This document shows positions 25,471 to 33,825 of a DNA stretch of 64,000 bases, one piece after another. The stretch spans positions 101,933 to 165,932 of the forward strand of contig NZ_CAKJTI010000009.1 of the NCBI RefSeq assembly GCF_917563915.1, in the 5' to 3' direction. The position numbers were made by a program, and so were the translations under genes. Every line of letters begins with the position of its first letter. The first letter of the stretch is position 1. The DNA comes from Bacillus rhizoplanae (GTDB lineage: Bacteria > Bacillota > Bacilli > Bacillales > Bacillaceae_G). The notes below the pieces were generated by a model, which worked only from the letters and a program-made list of their open reading frames with translations, made no database searches and had not been told where the DNA came from.

Positions 25471-26118
25471 ATGAAATTTTTTATTGATACTGCAAACATT
25501 GAAGAAATTAAAGAAGCAAATGCCCTTGGCGTATTAGCAGGTGTAACAACAAATCCATCTCTTGTTGCAAAAGAAGGCGTAGATTTTCATGAACGCATTC
25601 GTGAAATTTGCAGTGTTGTAGAAGGCCCTGTAAGTGCAGAAGTTATTAGCTTAGAAGCAGATAAAATGATTGAAGAAGGAAAAGAATTAGCAAAAATTGC
25701 ACCTAACGTTGTTGTAAAAGTACCGATGACAACAGAAGGTTTAAAAGCAGTAAAAGCATTTGCTGATTTAGGCATTCGTACAAATGTAACATTAGTGTTC
25801 TCAGCTGTACAAGCATTACTTGCTGCACGTGCTGGCGCAACATATGTATCTCCATTCTTAGGTCGCCTAGACGATATCGGTCACAATGGTATGGATCTAA
25901 TTCGTCAAATTGCTGATATTTTCGTAATTCATGACATTAAAACAGAAATTATTGCAGCATCTGTTCGTCACTCTGTTCACGTAACAGACGCGGCATTAAA
26001 TGGTGCGCACATTGCAACAATTCCAGCAAATGTTATTGCTTCATTAGTGAAGCATCCATTAACAGATCAAGGAATTGAAAAGTTTTTAGCGGATTGGGAA
26101 AAAACACAAGGAAAATAA
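25471..26118 (+). CDS. Transaldolase-like / fructose-6-phosphate aldolase family enzyme
   Basis: A 215-residue TIM-barrel enzyme of the short (FSA/TalC) transaldolase group. [17 protein letters not shown] and [13 protein letters not shown] are the family start; the Schiff-base lysine is Lys83 in NVVVKVPMT. The length matches bacterial class 3/4 transaldolases (about 213-220). In bacilli this group usually has transaldolase activity in the pentose phosphate pathway. It lies downstream of the ribose genes, which would fit use of ribose-derived sugar phosphates. It has its own ribosome site (GAAAGGAAG) and terminator and is intact. Confidence 0.9.
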   Translation: MKFFIDTANIEEIKEANALGVLAGVTTNPSLVAKEGVDFHERIREICSVVEGPVSAEVISLEADKMIEEGKELAKIAPNVVVKVPMTTEGLKAVKAFADLGIRTNVTLVFSAVQALLAARAGATYVSPFLGRLDDIGHNGMDLIRQIADIFVIHDIKTEIIAASVRHSVHVTDAALNGAHIATIPANVIASLVKHPLTDQGIEKFLADWEKTQGK

Positions 26119-26130
26119 TTTCTTATGAAA

Positions 26131-26160
26131 CGGTTCAACTTCTAAGTTGAACCGTTTTTT
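26131..26160 (+). terminator. Terminator of the transaldolase gene
   Basis: CGGTTCAACTT (26131-26141) pairs with AAGTTGAACCG (26144-26154), followed by TTTTTT. Confidence 0.92.
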
Positions 26161-26222
26161 ATCCCGCATTAACGGATAGTAAGACCTCCACCTCAAGATT
26201 GAGAGAGAAACGAAGAAGAATT
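26158..26222 (+). repeat. bcr1 element, 5' part only
   Basis: Starts with TTTAT (26158-26162) and CCCGCATTAACGGATAG, continues through CTCCACCTCAAGATT and CGAAGAAGAA, then departs from the repeat. It begins inside the T-run of the preceding terminator. Confidence 0.75.
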
Positions 26223-26359
26223 GTAGTGTAATATTTCTCCAAATCGATTGCAATTTTAACGGATTTTGTAGGAGAAATGAATATTTCCTAGGGAATTGTC
26301 GAAATATGAATGGTATTTGCGCAGCTTTTCTGCAAATGGGTTGTATCGATATGCTTTTT

Positions 26360-26402
26360 AAAATAAAAAACAATGATGGAGTCTACCCCATCATTGTTTT
26401 TT
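26360..26402 (-). terminator. Terminator of the MFS gene (minus strand)
   Basis: AAAACAATGATGG (26367-26379) and CCATCATTGTTTT (26388-26400) form a perfect stem. On the minus strand the run after it is T-rich. The stem includes the last codons and stop of the MFS gene. Confidence 0.82.
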
Positions 26403-27537
26403 TAAATCTTCCTCTTACATAAATCATCGAAGCAAATGTAAGCAAGAAAGCTGTTCCAATTACAAAACTTACGCTCGGTGATGCTCCGATTGCTCCAACC
26501 ATAAATGATCCGCCAACGACACCGAGTGAAAAGAACGCATAGAATAATCCGAATGCTTTTCCGCGATTATCTTCTGTTGTATTTTCAACAAGTAAAGCAT
26601 TAATAGAAGGAAAGAGAATTGCAAATCCAATTCCATAAATTATCATGACAATAAAGAGCATGCCTTTTGTTGCAAATATACCAAGTAACGATAATGCAAA
26701 TGCCATAACTGCAATACCAATGACCATCATTTTTTGACGGTTAAAGTAATCGTATATACGGTTTGTTGGTAGTAAGAAGAAGAGAATTGCGGTGATTCCA
26801 AAGACACTAAGCATCATTCCCGTTAAGGAAGCTTTAAGTCCTAAAGCTTCTATTTTCATAGGTAACATATATGTGACAATTCCTTGTGAGAACATTAACG
26901 TAAAGGCACCGATGTATGATTGTAATAACGGTTCAGATTTTAATAAACCAACCATATCTTCTTTGTTCATTATTTGTGTCCGTAATGTATTTGTTCTTGT
27001 TATATGATTTGGCAACAAGAAGAGCGAGACGATTGTACCAAGTACCATTAAGATAGAAATTGTAATGAAGACCCAGTGTATACCCACGGTTGCTTTCATA
27101 ATCCCACTGAAAGCAGGACCCACGATAGCTGCTGTTCCAACAGCTGCACCAGATAAAGCCATTGCTTTCCCTTGCTTTGTTGCTTCTGTTTGTTTTGATA
27201 AGAAAGTAAAGGCAGCTGGTATTAAGAAGCCGTCACTAAATCCGTGTAGAAAACGAACGATAATAAGTTGTTCACCGTTTTGGACAACGGTATACAATAA
27301 AACTATGAGACTCGTAATTGCCATGCTAATAGAAAGAACTTTTTTGGCTCCATATTTATCAACAGACGCACCTGCAATAATATTACCGATCATATTTGCA
27401 AATGAGTACATTCCAACGACAAGGCCGATAATAAGAGGGGTTCCTTCAAGACTTTGTGCGTATGTACTCATAATTGGTAATTGTGAAAATGTATCTAGGA
27501 ATGCAATGATAACAATAAAATAAATAAAGTATTTCAA
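26383..27537 (-). CDS. MFS transporter, probable drug/metabolite exporter
   Basis: A 384-residue, 12-helix major facilitator. The TTG at 27537 is chosen as start: AGAGGTG lies 6 bases upstream of it on the minus strand, and the product then begins MKYFIYFIVIIAFLD, directly at the first helix; longer readings begin with a charged stretch unlike the family. Motif A-like GASVDKYGAKKVLS (after helix 2) and the motif C-like AAVGTAAIVGPAFSGIM in helix 5 suggest an exporter of the DHA1 group. It is a single-gene unit with no nearby regulator. Substrate unknown. Confidence 0.82.
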   Translation of the reverse strand: MKYFIYFIVIIAFLDTFSQLPIMSTYAQSLEGTPLIIGLVVGMYSFANMIGNIIAGASVDKYGAKKVLSISMAITSLIVLLYTVVQNGEQLIIVRFLHGFSDGFLIPAAFTFLSKQTEATKQGKAMALSGAAVGTAAIVGPAFSGIMKATVGIHWVFITISILMVLGTIVSLFLLPNHITRTNTLRTQIMNKEDMVGLLKSEPLLQSYIGAFTLMFSQGIVTYMLPMKIEALGLKASLTGMMLSVFGITAILFFLLPTNRIYDYFNRQKMMVIGIAVMAFALSLLGIFATKGMLFIVMIIYGIGFAILFPSINALLVENTTEDNRGKAFGLFYAFFSLGVVGGSFMVGAIGASPSVSFVIGTAFLLTFASMIYVRGRFKKTMMG

Positions 27538-27667
27538 CCTTTTCACCTCTCTTTTGCTATTATGGCATAATGCTATTTTTCTCTGCAATGAAATTGATTT
27601 GTCATGTTTGGAAATTTGTACACTTTGTTAAAGGGATCAAATGTGCTAAAGGTTAAATATAGAGTGT

Positions 27668-27763
27668 TTTATCCCGCATTAACGGACAGTAAGAGCCCCA
27701 CCTAAAGATTGTGGGTGGGGGATAGCTGCCCGTAAAAGCCCACTGATGGAAGTTTCACCTTAT
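27668..27763 (+). repeat. bcr1 element, internally deleted
   Basis: A 96-base copy from TTTAT (27668-27672) to CTTAT (27759-27763; one change from TTTAT). It has CCCGCATTAACGGACAG and GATGGAAGTTTCAC but lacks the GATTGGTTCAACTAACC segment. Confidence 0.82.
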
Positions 27764-27899
27764 ATTTCTTCATCTTCAAACAAAAGTTAATGAGAACACT
27801 AATGGTTTAATTTTTGCAATATTTACACTGTTTTATCAATCCTTTTGCACAAGATTAACATTTCCTCACTATAATTAAACTGAATCATAACAATATATA

Positions 27900-27915
27900 T
27901 ATGTATTAATCTATC
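27900..27915 (+). promoter_or_regulatory. Degenerate PlcR-box-like sequence upstream of plcB
   Basis: TATGTATTAATCTATC agrees with the PlcR consensus TATGNANNNNTNCATA except at positions 13 and 16. It lies about 135 bases before the plcB start, a distance seen for PlcR sites. The match is imperfect, so regulation by PlcR is only a possibility. Confidence 0.3.
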
Positions 27916-28051
27916 TTTTATTTATATTTTTATATTGCATTTAAAAGATATAAAATCATCAAAAGATAGGATATCCATATAATAGATTCACCAAATAACA
28001 TCAGAAGTTCCACTTCATGTAGTGTATAAATATAAAATGGGAGGATTTTGT

Positions 28052-28900
28052 ATGAAAAAGAAAGTATTAGCACTAGCAGCTATGGTTGCTTTAGCTGCAC
28101 CAGTTCAAAGTGTAGTGTTTGCGCAAACAAATAATAGTGAAAGTCCTGTACCGGTTTTAAGATGGTCAGCTGAGGATAAGCATAATGAAGGGGTTAGCAC
28201 TCATTTGTGGATTGTAAATCGTGCAATTGATATCATGTCTCGTAATACAGCGATTGTGAAGCCAAATGAAACTGCTTTATTAAATGAGTGGCGTACTGAC
28301 TTAGAAAATGGTATTTATTCTGCTGATTACGAGAATCCTTATTATGATAATAGTACATATGCTTCTCACTTTTACGATCCGGATACTGGAAAAACATACA
28401 TTCCTTTTGCGAAACAGGCAAAAGAAACCGGTACAAAATATTTTAAGCTTGCTGGTGAAGCATACCAAAAGCAAGATATGAAACAGGCATTCTTCTACTT
28501 AGGATTATCGCTTCATTATTTAGACGATGTAAATCAGCCAATGCATGCAGCAAACTTTACGAATCTTTCTTATCCAATGGGTTTCCATTCTAAATACGAA
28601 AATTTTGTTGATACAATAAAAGATAACTATATAGTTTCAGATAGTAATGGATATTGGAATTGGAAAGGGATAAACCCAGAAGATTGGATTCAAGGAGCAG
28701 CGGTAGCAGCTAAACAAGATTATCCTGGCATTGTGAACAATACGACAAAAGATTGGTTTGTAAAAGCAGCTGTATCTCAAGAATATGCAGATAAATGGCG
28801 GGCGGAAGTGACACCGGTAACAGGAAAGCGCTTAATGGAAGCACAGCGCGTTACAGCCGGTTATATTCATTTGTGGTTTGATACGTATGTAAATCGCTAA
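28052..28900 (+). CDS. plcB: Phosphatidylcholine-preferring phospholipase C
   Basis: A 282-residue secreted zinc enzyme that hydrolyses phosphatidylcholine to diacylglycerol and phosphocholine. The ATG at 28052 follows GGGAGG by 6 bases. A 24-residue signal peptide (ending VVFA) is followed by a short propeptide, and the mature enzyme begins WSAEDKHNEG; this N-terminal Trp is itself a zinc ligand. The zinc ligands visible are the His in VSTHLW, Asp in YASHFYDPD, His in LSLHYLDD and PMHAANF, and Glu in SKYENFVD. It is full length. In the B. cereus group this gene is normally followed by sphingomyelinase, which is missing here. Confidence 0.95.
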   Translation: MKKKVLALAAMVALAAPVQSVVFAQTNNSESPVPVLRWSAEDKHNEGVSTHLWIVNRAIDIMSRNTAIVKPNETALLNEWRTDLENGIYSADYENPYYDNSTYASHFYDPDTGKTYIPFAKQAKETGTKYFKLAGEAYQKQDMKQAFFYLGLSLHYLDDVNQPMHAANFTNLSYPMGFHSKYENFVDTIKDNYIVSDSNGYWNWKGINPEDWIQGAAVAAKQDYPGIVNNTTKDWFVKAAVSQEYADKWRAEVTPVTGKRLMEAQRVTAGYIHLWFDTYVNR

Positions 28901-28909
28901 TTACTTATA

Positions 28910-28950
28910 GAAAGACCAAATACTTACTCTTTAAGTATATGGTCTTTTTT
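28910..28950 (+). terminator. Terminator of plcB
   Basis: AAAGACCA with TACTTA (28911-28926) pairs with TAAGTA and TGGTCTTT (28932-28947), one internal bulge, followed by T. Confidence 0.75.
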
Positions 28951-29004
28951 CATACTAACCTAGACACAGTTATAGCTAGAGGAAGGTGCTTTATAATCGT
29001 TTAG

Positions 29005-29240
29005 TTAATAAGTAGTAAAAGATAACAATAAATTTTGTAATGTATGATGTTGTCGATTGATTTCTTCATGCTCACTTACAACCGTTAATACATTTTCATG
29101 TAATGAAGGGATAACATTTTGATGTTCTTTCTCTTTTTGATGTAATTGCTGTTCTAACTCTTGTACTTGATTCTGTAATTGAGTAATTTCTTTTTCTAGT
29201 GATTTTGTTTTTGTAAATATAATATTCTCCCCAAGATTCT
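29005..29240 (-). pseudogene. C-terminal fragment of a coiled-coil protein
   Basis: On the minus strand an open frame of about 75 codons ends at the stop at 29005-29007, but has no start codon or ribosome site; the frame is closed by a TAG just upstream. It reads KSLEKEITQLQNQVQELEQQ, then LHQKEKEHQNVIPSL, then VVSEHEEINRQHH and ends LLLSFTTY. The heptad pattern is clear. It looks like the tail of a deleted gene and lies where sphingomyelinase would be expected. The parent family is not recognised. Confidence 0.5.
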
Positions 29241-29261
29241 ATGATTTGCTATTTCCTTTGT

Positions 29262-29445
29262 TAATGGATAATAAGATTTTGCTTATAGAAGTTTCATTTT
29301 ATCCCGCATTAACGGGCAGTCAGATCCCCACCTCAAGATGATGAGAATAGGTGAGAGATAACAACAACCCGTAAGAGCCTGATTGGTGAGGGCTTTCCAT
29401 CAGTAGGGATGAAGAACAAACTCACTGCTGAAAGTTTTACTTTAT
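29262..29445 (+). repeat. bcr1 element with a tandem remnant on its left
   Basis: A copy from TTTAT (29298-29302) to TTTAT (29441-29445), diverged in the middle. Just before it, 29262-29302 reads like a second, collapsed copy (TTAATGGATAATAAGA joined to ATAGAAGTTTCATTTTAT), sharing the TTTAT. Confidence 0.78.
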
Positions 29446-29628
29446 ATTAAAATTTAAGCATTATTTTTTGATATATACATATAAAATTTAGAAAATATTT
29501 AACTGTATTTATTATATTTCTTTTGATATCTGTTATTTTTATCCATAAAAAATAAACTGTATTTAATGAGTTTGTAAACAAACTGTAAAACAAATAATGT
29601 ATAACTATAATATGAAGGGAGTCGGATT

Positions 29629-30831
29629 ATGAACTATTTTAAGCGTATCAGTAGCGTTGTATTAGCTGGATTCATTTGTTTTTCTAGTACAGTTGCTGTA
29701 AAAGCTGAGTCAAACGACGATAAACTAAACAACATGCAGCAGCAATTGCAGCAGAATGACAATACTATTCAGCAAAAAGAGCAAGAGAAGCAAGCTGTAA
29801 TGAAAGAAATTGAAGGTATTGAAAAAGAATTAAAGGACTTAAATGATACTATTTCTAAAAATAAAACAGAGCAAGACCAAATTCAGCATAAAATTGATGA
29901 GACAAATAAACAAATTGAACAAAAAAAGAAAGAGATTATTGCGTTAGAAGATAAAGTACTTATGCGTAAAGATATTATGAAAAAACGTATGGTCTCTGTT
30001 CAAGAGAGTTCAAATGTGAGTTTAGTAGTTGAAGTAATTGTGAACTCAAAAAATATTGCAGATCTCTTAGAACGTATGAATGCAGTTTCTACAATTATGG
30101 ATGCAGATAAAGAGATTCTTCGTTTACAAGAACAAGATCTTCAGCAAATCGAAGATGATAAAAAAGCGATTGATGAAAAAGAAAAATCTTTAGAAGTAGA
30201 CAAACAAAAATTAGCAAAAGCACAGAATGAGTTACAAGAGAATTTAAAGAAACGCCAAGAAAACTTGCAGTCTGTGCAAGCAAAATATAATGAAGTTTCA
30301 AGTCAACTTACGCTTGCTGCGCAAGAAAAATCAAAGATTGAAGCAGATATGAAGAGCGTACAAGATACAATTGCCCGCGAGCAAGCGGCAGCAAAAGCAG
30401 CAGCAGAAGCACGTGAAAAAGCAGCTGCAGATGAAAAAGCAGCAGCTGCAGAAGAAGCAAAGGCGAGAGGAACAGTACCAGGATCTAAACCGAATGACAA
30501 TAACGGCCCTAGCAAAGGCGGAAATGAGATGTATGTAGAAGCTACGGCTTACACAAATGATCCAAGTGAAAATGGGAAGCAGCCTGGTGAGCATGTATAT
30601 ACTAAATGGGGAGAATATGATTTAACTGCAAATCCAAATATGAAAGTAATTGCAGTTGATCCATCGGTTATTCCATTGGGCTCACACGTATGGGTTCAAG
30701 GATATGGAAATGCGATTGCCGCTGATACTGGTAGTGCTATCAAAGGACATAAAATCGATGTTTTCATACCGGATAAAGGATTATCTAAATCTTGGGGTAG
30801 AAAACAAGTTCGTGTTGTCATTTTAGATTAA
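29629..30831 (+). CDS. Secreted cell-wall protein with PcsB-like coiled coil and C-terminal 3D domain
   Basis: A 400-residue exported protein. A signal peptide (about 1-26, ending VKAES) is followed by a long coiled coil (about 28-255, QQQLQQNDNTIQQKEQ onwards) like the N-terminal region of PcsB/CwlO, an Ala/Glu-rich linker (about 250-285), and a 3D domain (about 300-400). The 3D domain holds ATAYTND, VIAVDPSVIPLGSHVWV, AADTGSAIKGHKIDVF and ends RVVILD, with the three conserved aspartates that give the fold its name. The domain is found in MltA-like lytic transglycosylases, YocH and Rpf-like proteins. The likely role is peptidoglycan turnover, possibly regulated through the coiled coil. There is no SH3 domain, unlike the EntA-EntC proteins of this group. 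Confidence 0.87.
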   Translation: MNYFKRISSVVLAGFICFSSTVAVKAESNDDKLNNMQQQLQQNDNTIQQKEQEKQAVMKEIEGIEKELKDLNDTISKNKTEQDQIQHKIDETNKQIEQKKKEIIALEDKVLMRKDIMKKRMVSVQESSNVSLVVEVIVNSKNIADLLERMNAVSTIMDADKEILRLQEQDLQQIEDDKKAIDEKEKSLEVDKQKLAKAQNELQENLKKRQENLQSVQAKYNEVSSQLTLAAQEKSKIEADMKSVQDTIAREQAAAKAAAEAREKAAADEKAAAAEEAKARGTVPGSKPNDNNGPSKGGNEMYVEATAYTNDPSENGKQPGEHVYTKWGEYDLTANPNMKVIAVDPSVIPLGSHVWVQGYGNAIAADTGSAIKGHKIDVFIPDKGLSKSWGRKQVRVVILD

Positions 30832-30836
30832 AAAAA

Positions 30837-30871
30837 AACCTACTTTGCAAAAAGCAAAGTAGGTTTTTTTT
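30837..30871 (+). terminator. Terminator of the 3D-domain gene
   Basis: AACCTACTTTGC (30837-30848) pairs with GCAAAGTAGGTT (30854-30865), then T. Confidence 0.92.
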
Positions 30872-30940
30872 ATATTAAATGTTAAGTTGAGTTTGCATTT
30901 TGTAAAGTTTAGCATACAATAATGGTAAGAGGTGGTAAAT

Positions 30941-31159
30941 TTGACCATTTATAATCGAGTAAAAGAGCTACGAGCCCGTTTTAATTTTACACAAAGCGTA
31001 TTGGCTGAAAAAGTGGGTGTAACGAGGCAAACCGTTGCAGCTATTGAAAAAGGAGATTACGTTCCATCATTATTATTAGCGCTCATGATTTGTGATGTGT
31101 TTGGTTTACAAATGGAAGAAGTATTTGTATTACAAAAGGAGGAAGCAGAAAATGAATAG
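30941..31159 (+). CDS. Small XRE-family transcriptional regulator
   Basis: A 72-residue, stand-alone helix-turn-helix protein: MTIYNRVKELRARFNFTQ, then VLAEKVGVTRQTVAAIEKGDYVPS as the DNA-binding unit. The start is TTG 30941, since AAGAGGTGG (30928-30936) is spaced for it and overlaps the GTG at 30932. It overlaps the next gene by 8 bases. Such short XRE plus membrane protein pairs are common in Firmicutes; the membrane partner is often thought to control the regulator. Confidence 0.85.
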   Translation: MTIYNRVKELRARFNFTQSVLAEKVGVTRQTVAAIEKGDYVPSLLLALMICDVFGLQMEEVFVLQKEEAENE

Positions 31160-31625
31160 AATTGGTCTTTCTTATGTAATAAATATATTTATTCTTGCTA
31201 TAGCTGGTTGGACATTTGTTGAGTATTTTCATGTCATTACGGATCTTGCAAACATCGTACGTACTGAAAAGCAAACGTGGACTGTTACGATGAATATAAT
31301 GCCAATTACATTGCTATTGATTGTAGGGATAGGGGTATTCATTGGTTACAAAGTACAAAAAAAGAAATATAAGAAATTATCATTTTGGACATTTCCGTTA
31401 CTATTTCCAAGTGAAGATGAGAGAGAGGAAATATTGACCGCGAAAGCGTGCCGTACTACATTTCTTTCGCTATGGTTTATTATGCCTTTTGCAGCTGTAT
31501 CCTTAATTGTTTACCCTCTATTAAATGTAGACATCCCAGAATACCCGCTGTATGTATTATTTGTCACTTTATTAATTCAAATGACAGTATTTCATATTTC
31601 TTTATATCGTAATAAGATTGTGTAA
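31152..31625 (+). CDS. Four-helix membrane protein paired with the XRE regulator
   Basis: A 157-residue protein with hydrophobic segments at about 5-25, 48-68, 100-118 and 125-150. The start ATG 31152 follows GGAGG by about 11 bases and overlaps the regulator gene by 8 bases, so the two are translationally coupled. I do not recognise a named family with certainty. The arrangement suggests it either tethers the regulator or is its main target. Confidence 0.7.
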   Translation: MNRIGLSYVINIFILAIAGWTFVEYFHVITDLANIVRTEKQTWTVTMNIMPITLLLIVGIGVFIGYKVQKKKYKKLSFWTFPLLFPSEDEREEILTAKACRTTFLSLWFIMPFAAVSLIVYPLLNVDIPEYPLYVLFVTLLIQMTVFHISLYRNKIV

Positions 31626-31650
31626 AAGATGTGCTTTAGCACATCTTTTA
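31624..31650 (+). terminator. Terminator of the XRE-membrane protein pair
   Basis: AAAAGATGTGC (31624-31634) and GCACATCTTTT (31639-31649) form a perfect stem with a four-base loop. The hairpin begins at the stop codon. Confidence 0.88.
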
Positions 31651-31992
31651 CATATACTTAAAACGTGGTAGATTCTTCAGCATTTTTACAAAAATGTAAT
31701 AAATTCTACAGGAGAGGATTTACAAATTCTTTTTATGATAGAAAATATTGAGACTAGAGAATGTTGCGATAGGGATGAGACAAGGAAGTCTAATAAATAA
31801 GAAGATGCAGTATTCTGGTTTAATATGATGCCTCCGGTGTTTTCTGTGGACAGTCCCCACTGATGGAAGTTTCACTTTATTTCGCATTAGGAAGTGCTGC
31901 TCACTTTGTCTTCCGTATGTTACTTGTATATCTAGCATTCTTATTTTATGATTTTATATAAGGGGAATTTTGTGAGAGAAAGGAATTGGGGC
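31650..31992. other. Interval with possible gene remnants and a bcr1 3' end
   Basis: No intact gene. After the bcr1 end at 31880 a short open frame reads ALGSAAHFVFRMLLVYLAF up to a stop at 31958-31960, which looks like the tail of a membrane protein, but it has no start. Upstream of the repeat only short frames are seen. Confidence 0.35.
31850..31880 (+). repeat. bcr1 element, 3' end only
   Basis: CAGTCCCCACTGATGG followed by AAGTTTCACTTTAT (ends 31880) matches the right end of the repeat. The left part is not recognisable. Confidence 0.7.
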
Positions 31993-32625
31993 ATGAATAA
32001 AAAAAGGATTTATAGTATATTAGCACTTCTATTATTTGTGGTAGGTGGTATTTTAATTGCAAAACCTTTTTATGACGGTTATAAAGCTGGGAAAATGCAA
32101 GAAGAAAACCTACAAACTATTAAGAAAATGAAGTACGAAAAGCAAGAAATAAAATTTGCTGATGCTTCTAATATAAAACAACCGGACTTAGCGGATGTGG
32201 CAAATGCTTCATTAGATGAGAAGCAAGTTATCGGACGCATGGCTATTCCAACCATTGGATTAGAGCTACCAATTCTAAATTCTTCGACAGAGAAAAATTT
32301 ATTATCAGGTGCAGCAACGGTAAAAGAGAAACAAGAGATGGGAAGAGGGAATTACGCATTAGCAGGACATAATATGTCAAAAAAAGGTGTATTATTTAGC
32401 GATATTTCGAACTTAAAAAAGAACGATAAAGTATATTTATATGATAGTGAAAATGAGTATGAGTATGCGGTAAAACAGATAACAGAAGTAACGCCGGATA
32501 AATGGGAAGTTGTTGAAGATCACGGAAAAGATGAAGTGACGCTTATTACGTGTGCATCTGTGCTTGATAATTCAAAACGATATATAGTGTCTGGAGATTT
32601 CGTACAGATGAAAAAAAATAAATAG
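31993..32625 (+). CDS. srtA: Class A sortase
   Basis: A 210-residue membrane-anchored transpeptidase that links LPXTG-type proteins to peptidoglycan. An N-terminal helix (about 5-24) is the anchor. The catalytic residues are His126 (LAGHNM), Cys187 (TLITCAS, the TLxTC signature) and Arg196 (SKRYIV). The ATG at 31993 follows AAAGGA by 9 bases; the upstream in-frame starts lack a site. It stands alone, with a very strong terminator. No LPXTG substrate gene is adjacent, as expected for a housekeeping sortase. Confidence 0.93.
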   Translation: MNKKRIYSILALLLFVVGGILIAKPFYDGYKAGKMQEENLQTIKKMKYEKQEIKFADASNIKQPDLADVANASLDEKQVIGRMAIPTIGLELPILNSSTEKNLLSGAATVKEKQEMGRGNYALAGHNMSKKGVLFSDISNLKKNDKVYLYDSENEYEYAVKQITEVTPDKWEVVEDHGKDEVTLITCASVLDNSKRYIVSGDFVQMKKNK

Positions 32626-32670
32626 TTAAAAGAAAGTCCACTTTCAACGAAAGTGGACTTTCTTTTAACT
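32624..32670 (+). terminator. Terminator of srtA
   Basis: A perfect 22-base inverted repeat (32624-32645 with 32649-32670) around a three-base loop, beginning in the stop codon. Confidence 0.9.
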
Positions 32671-32768
32671 AATAATTGGGAAGTAAAAGAATATTATAGT
32701 GTATATTACAAAATTTATTTATGTTTGTATAATAAATGTATTATATATAAATTTAGGGAGGATACAGT

Positions 32769-33791
32769 ATGATTAAAAAAGGAAAGTCATTTATCTTAGC
32801 AGCAGGTATTGCAGTATTAGTAGCACCGATTTCAGCTTATGCACATCCAGGGAATACAGATGCCAATGGTGGACATACGTGTCGTACAAACTGTGAGAAG
32901 TGGGGATTACAATATGGAGAATATCACTACCATAATAAGAAGGAACCATCTTCTAATAGCGGTACAACACAACAAGCACCTAGTCAAGATAATAGTGCTA
33001 TAGAAGCACAAAAGCAAGCTGAGGCAAATCGTAAGGCTGAAGAAGAAAAACAGCGTGTGGCAGAAGAACAACGAAAAGCTGAAGAAGCAAAGCAGAAAGC
33101 GGAGATGGAAAAGGGACAAGTTGAAGGGAAAACAGCTGGAGAAAAAGATTTTCAAGAAGGGAAGAATAATGTAGCAGAGTATTTGAATGGAAAATCAGAC
33201 TACTATAAGCAAGCATTTACTGAGGCTTACACAGCGACATGGTCATTATTAGAACAAAAAAAGGTGCAATTTGAAAAAGGGAAAGAGCAAGGATTAGCTC
33301 AAGAAACAATGGACGATAGTCAAGTTTCCTCAGAATTTAAAGCAAACTTTGCGGAAGGCTTTCAGGCGGGGAATAAAGAGAGGACCGAAAAAATTAAGAA
33401 AGAGCAATTTGAGTTAGGGGAGAAGGCTGGAAAAGAGTTAGCAGAAAAGAAGCCTATAAATATGGATAAAGCAGACTATGTGAAAGCATATGAAGAAGGG
33501 TATGAAAAAGGTTACAAATCTGTGAAAGAGAAGGTAGAAAAAGAAGGGTACACAACTGCATTTGAAAGCTATGATTTAAAAGTTCCATCGAAGTATAAAA
33601 AGAATGAATTGTTAAAGAAATGGTTTGAAGAAGGATTTAAATCGAATAAGAAGGCAGCCGAAATTCGTGAAGCAGGATATGAAAATGGCACAAGTTGGAC
33701 TTCATTCTTCTATAAGCGCTTTGTACCAAGTGATTACAAAGAATATAAAGAGTTATATAAGCAAGCGATAGAAAAAGGAGAAAATAAATAA
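32769..33791 (+). CDS. Secreted YHYH-domain protein with repetitive charged region
   Basis: A 340-residue exported protein. A signal peptide ends SAYAHPG (about residue 26). The YHYH domain follows at once: HPGNTDANGGHTC, RTNCEKWGLQYGEYHYH (about 26-57), with two Cys and the His-rich end that suggest a small metal- or disulphide-stabilised fold. A Glu/Lys/Gln coiled coil (about 75-125) comes next. Residues 120-340 repeat a loose pattern of aromatic-x-x-Gly: FAEGFQAGNKE, QFELGEKAGKE, AYEEGYEKGYK, WFEEGFKSNKK, REAGYENGTS. The function is not known. It has no lipobox or LPXTG signal, so it may be released or bound by its repeats. Confidence 0.78.
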   Translation: MIKKGKSFILAAGIAVLVAPISAYAHPGNTDANGGHTCRTNCEKWGLQYGEYHYHNKKEPSSNSGTTQQAPSQDNSAIEAQKQAEANRKAEEEKQRVAEEQRKAEEAKQKAEMEKGQVEGKTAGEKDFQEGKNNVAEYLNGKSDYYKQAFTEAYTATWSLLEQKKVQFEKGKEQGLAQETMDDSQVSSEFKANFAEGFQAGNKERTEKIKKEQFELGEKAGKELAEKKPINMDKADYVKAYEEGYEKGYKSVKEKVEKEGYTTAFESYDLKVPSKYKKNELLKKWFEEGFKSNKKAAEIREAGYENGTSWTSFFYKRFVPSDYKEYKELYKQAIEKGENK

Positions 33792-33825
33792 AAAAGATGA
33801 GGGGTTGCACCCTCATCTTTTTTAT
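33789..33825. terminator. Bidirectional terminator between the YHYH gene and the POT gene
   Basis: AAAAAAGATGAGGG pairs with CCCTCATCTTTTTT (33791-33823) around GTTGCA, with A- and T-runs on both sides. Confidence 0.9.
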
